Shown here: positions 6,690-8,471 of the stretch, in pieces | How the letters are laid out: the number at the start of each line of letters is the position of its first letter | Position numbering within the stretch: the first letter of the stretch is position 1 | Assembly: GCA_937894585.1 (NCBI GenBank) | Contig: CALBGO010000100.1 | Location: forward strand, 1 to 8,471 | Length of the DNA: 8,471 nucleotides | Source of the DNA: an uncultured Eubacterium sp. | Lineage (GTDB): Bacteria > Bacillota > Clostridia > Peptostreptococcales > Anaerovoracaceae | Reading direction: 5' to 3' | Notes under the pieces: model-generated | Told to the model about the DNA's origin: nothing | The model's database searches: none | What the model saw: the letters and a program-made list of their open reading frames with translations, nothing else | Translations under genes and position numbers: made by a program

Positions 6690-6707
6690 TAGTTAAAAAG
6701 TTAACGA
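6690..6707. promoter_or_regulatory. Rex-like operator upstream of the thiolase gene
   Basis: TAGTTAAAAAGTTAACGA matches the clostridial Rex consensus TTGTTAA-N4-TTAACAA at 12 of 14 specified positions, with the right 4-bp centre. Rex is the NADH/NAD+-sensing repressor, and in clostridia it is known to control fermentation genes including thlA. A further inverted repeat, TTTAACAATAGTTAAA at 6682-6697, overlaps it and adds a third TTAAC half-site. The rex gene itself is not in the window. Confidence 0.55.
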
Positions 6708-6746
6708 AGGCCTGACAAGGCGTTGATTTTAAGGAGGTACATATTA

Positions 6747-7928
6747 ATGAGAGAAGTTGTAATTGTAAGTGCAGCCAGAACTCCTATGGGAAGCTTCGGC
6801 GGAAGCCTGAAGGGCATTCCGACCAGAAAACTGGGCGCGATTGCAATCAAAGCTGCTGTTGAAAGAGCAGGTATTAAGCCTGAAATGGTTGACGAAGTAA
6901 TCATGGGCTGCGTACTGCAGGGCGCACTGGGACAGAACGTTTCCAGACAGATGTCTTTAGATGCAGGTCTTCCGATTGAAGTTCCTACGATGACAATCAA
7001 TAAGGTTTGCGGTTCCGGTCTGAGAGCTGTTGAATTGGCAGCACAGATTATCAAAGCAGGCGACGCTGATATTATCGTAGCCGGCGGTGCAGAAAACATG
7101 TCTGCAACTGCATATGCACTTCCTACAGGAAGATTCGGCGCAAGAATGAACAATACACAGATGGTTGACATGATGGTAAATGACGGTCTGTGGGATGCTT
7201 TCAATAATTATCATATGGGTATCACTGCTGAAAATGTAGCAGAACAGTGGGGCATCACCAGAGAAGAACTGGACGAGTTCGCTGTAACTTCCCAGAATAG
7301 AGCAGAAGCTGCAATCAAAGCAGGCAAATTCAAAGATGAAATCGTTCCTGTAGAAATTCCGCAGAGAAAGGGCGATCCTGTCATCTTCGACACTGACGAA
7401 TTCCCTAAGTTCGGAACTACTATGGAAAAAGTTGCTAAATTAAAGGGCGCATTCAAGAAAGACGGCGTAGTTACTGCTGCTAATGCTTCCGGTATCAATG
7501 ATGCAGGTGCAGCTTTAGTAGTTATGGCTAAGGAAAAGGCTGAAGAACTGGGTCTGACTCCGATGTGCACCATCAAGTCCTATGCTTCCGCAGGTGTTGA
7601 TCCTAAAATCATGGGCGTGGGTCCTATTCCGGCTTCTACGAAAGCACTGGAAAAAGCAGGTCTGAAGATGGAAGACATCGACCTGGTAGAAGCAAATGAA
7701 GCATTCGCTTCCCAGTCCCTGGCAGTAAGAAAAGAATTAGGTCTGGATCCTGAAAAGACTAATGTAAACGGCGGAGCAATCGCTTTAGGTCACCCGATCG
7801 GAGCTTCCGGCGCAAGAATTCTGATTTCCCTGATCTACGAAATGCAGAAGAGAGAAGACGCTAAATTAGGTCTGGCTACTCTGTGCATCGGCGGCGGTAT
7901 GGGTACTGCACTGATCGTAGAAAAATAA
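6747..7928 (+). CDS. thlA: Acetyl-CoA acetyltransferase (thiolase II)
   Basis: A complete 393-aa biosynthetic thiolase that condenses two acetyl-CoA to acetoacetyl-CoA, the first step of clostridial butyrate/butanol and ketone formation. Seen: nucleophile Cys88 in NKVCGSGLRA, the HPIGASG motif with His349, and Cys380 in LCIGGGMG; ANEAF and the GHMG-like YHMG loop are also present. The ATG at 6747 has a near-perfect AAGGAGGT eight bases upstream; a longer in-frame TTG start at 6723 lies before that ribosome site and is rejected. It stands alone here: no crt, bcd, etf or hbd genes adjoin. All arginine codons are AGA and codon use is strongly biased, unlike the neighbours, pointing to high expression. 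A Rex-like site precedes it and an intrinsic terminator follows. atoB is an alternative name; the symbol is given by similarity. Confidence 0.95.
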   Translation: MREVVIVSAARTPMGSFGGSLKGIPTRKLGAIAIKAAVERAGIKPEMVDEVIMGCVLQGALGQNVSRQMSLDAGLPIEVPTMTINKVCGSGLRAVELAAQIIKAGDADIIVAGGAENMSATAYALPTGRFGARMNNTQMVDMMVNDGLWDAFNNYHMGITAENVAEQWGITREELDEFAVTSQNRAEAAIKAGKFKDEIVPVEIPQRKGDPVIFDTDEFPKFGTTMEKVAKLKGAFKKDGVVTAANASGINDAGAALVVMAKEKAEELGLTPMCTIKSYASAGVDPKIMGVGPIPASTKALEKAGLKMEDIDLVEANEAFASQSLAVRKELGLDPEKTNVNGGAIALGHPIGASGARILISLIYEMQKREDAKLGLATLCIGGGMGTALIVEK

Positions 7929-8004
7929 GCGGCTTCATATTGAAACAGACTTGAAGAGGATTTGAGGTCACTTCAATAAAGAATTTCATATCTTTGTAGA
8001 AAAT

Positions 8005-8040
8005 CGGCATAGTTGATAGAAATATCGCTATGTCGTTTTT
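8005..8040 (+). terminator. Rho-independent terminator downstream of the thiolase gene
   Basis: CGGCATAG (8005-8012) pairs with CTATGTCG (8028-8035) with one G-U pair, and inside it GATA/TATC (8015-8018 with 8023-8026) closes a GAAA loop; TTTTT follows at 8036-8040. It lies about 76 bp after the thiolase stop; nothing else of note was seen between. This hairpin is also the apparent target of the group II intron that begins two bases beyond the T-tract. Confidence 0.85.
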
Positions 8041-8042
8041 GA

Positions 8043-8471
8043 GTGTGCCAGGCATGGCGCAAGTCTTACGGGTGAAAGTCCCGTCACGGGTATTTACCGC
8101 CAAGTGTAGCGAACCACAAGCCGAAGACAGTAATGTTTAGGGGGAGGAAGTGGTGTAGCAAAACCGTTGAGCCTACGAACAGAAACTGGATATGAGGCTA
8201 AATGGCGGGTGAGATTGCTCAACAAATCGAAGCCCAAAAGGTAAACGTAACGCCAAGAGAGTAAATCCAGAGGTTGTGCGGTGAAAGACTTGTGTCTTAC
8301 CCTGGGAGGCCTAGGTAGCGTGCTTACTAGTACGTGCGATAAAAAGCTCATACCTAGGAGTCAGCTGAGACCATAGTATCCCTGAGCACCAAAGGGAAAA
8401 GGGTCTAATGTCAATATATGTCAAGCGTTTTTGATAATGTCCCAAAATTCCGAAAGTATAAGCACCAGTTT
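8043..8471 (+). mobile_element. Group IIC intron, 5' part (domains I-III and start of IV), cut by window end
   Basis: The 5' end GTGTGCCAGGCATGG closely follows the Oceanobacillus iheyensis IIC intron (GUGUGCCCGGCAUGG, from memory). Other shared landmarks in order: GGGTGAAAGTCCCG (8070-8083), ATATGAGGCTA (8191-8201), AGAGTAAAT near 8258, GTGAAAGAC near 8281, CTTACCCTGGGAGG near 8296, and AGTCAGCTGAGACCATAGTA (8359-8378) just before domain IV. Candidate EBS1 TCAA at 8220-8223 is complementary to TTGA, the last four bases of the 5' exon (8039-8042). It sits directly after a terminator, the usual IIC target. The ORF body and domains V-VI lie beyond 8471, so functionality cannot be judged. Confidence 0.9.
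8437..8471 (+). CDS. Possible first codons of the intron reverse transcriptase/maturase (partial)
   Basis: An ATG at 8437 opens a frame (MSQNSESISTS) that runs off the window at the place where a IIC intron's domain IV ORF normally starts. It has no ribosome site of its own, but an 8-codon mini-ORF starting at 8408 behind AAAAGGG stops at 8434, two bases upstream, which could couple translation. A second frame from the ATG at 8418 (MSSVFDNVPKF...) is also open to the end, so the true start and frame are unresolved. Only the position, not any motif, supports the assignment. Confidence 0.25.
   Translation, partial: MSQNSESISTS

Noticed and set aside
6702..6730. Small hairpin GCCT-GACA-AGGC before the thiolase as terminator of the sirtuin operon
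   Set aside because: The stem is only four base pairs, and the following GTTGATTTT is a poor T-tract, so support is too weak.
6701..7576. Minus-strand open frames across the thiolase gene
   Set aside because: They mirror the strongly biased codon use of the thiolase and show only low-complexity translations.
7951..7976. TTGAAG/CTTCAA inverted repeat after the thiolase stop
   Set aside because: Six-bp weak stem with a 14-nt loop and no T-tract; the strong terminator lies about 30 bp further on.
7876..8351. Minus-strand open frames over the thiolase end and the intron
   Set aside because: They overlap the terminator and the structured intron RNA; no domain is recognisable.

Overview
The window looks like chromosomal DNA of an anaerobic, low-to-mid GC Firmicute of the class Clostridia. 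Grounds: strong AGGAGG-type ribosome sites, sigma-A-like promoters, a clostridial-type acetyl-CoA acetyltransferase with a Rex-like operator in front of it, and a bacterial group IIC intron. No finer taxonomic call is justified from the sequence alone.

Layout. Left block (about 1-2840, minus strand): two separately promoted AAA-type ATPases of the AAA_14 + DUF4143 class (424 and 425 aa), the left one ending at a hairpin terminator. The rightmost has a sigma-A-like promoter embedded in an ungapped array of seven degenerate 23-bp repeats (2816-2976). Middle (2983-4143, minus): a complete patatin-like phospholipase. It shares a 99-bp divergent promoter region with a plus-strand operon; two related 13-bp palindromes about 40 bp apart sit against both promoters. 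The plus operon (4243-6667) is a Sir2 NAD-dependent protein deacylase, the nucleotidase SurE and a DUF2156 (LPG_synthase_C-like) protein, with 1-bp and 4-bp overlaps that imply translational coupling. Then comes a monocistronic acetyl-CoA acetyltransferase (6747-7928) with codon use suggesting high expression.

Right edge: the thiolase is followed by a rho-independent terminator (8005-8040). Two bases after its T-tract a group IIC intron begins (GTGTG at 8043) and runs off the window. The position, the 5' end, the domain I-III landmarks and a candidate 4-nt IBS1/EBS1 pairing all fit terminator-targeted IIC insertion. The intron's reverse transcriptase is essentially outside the window.

How the genes work together. 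The thiolase makes acetoacetyl-CoA for butyrate/butanol-type fermentation and is probably repressed by Rex at low NADH/NAD+. The sirtuin consumes NAD+ and SurE cleaves nucleoside monophosphates, so the middle operon touches nucleotide/NAD metabolism, though a real functional link is inference. The most unexplained item is the 23-bp repeat array in front of the second DUF4143 ATPase. I found no convincing complete new system, only that array, the paired ATPases and the palindrome-controlled divergent locus as leads.
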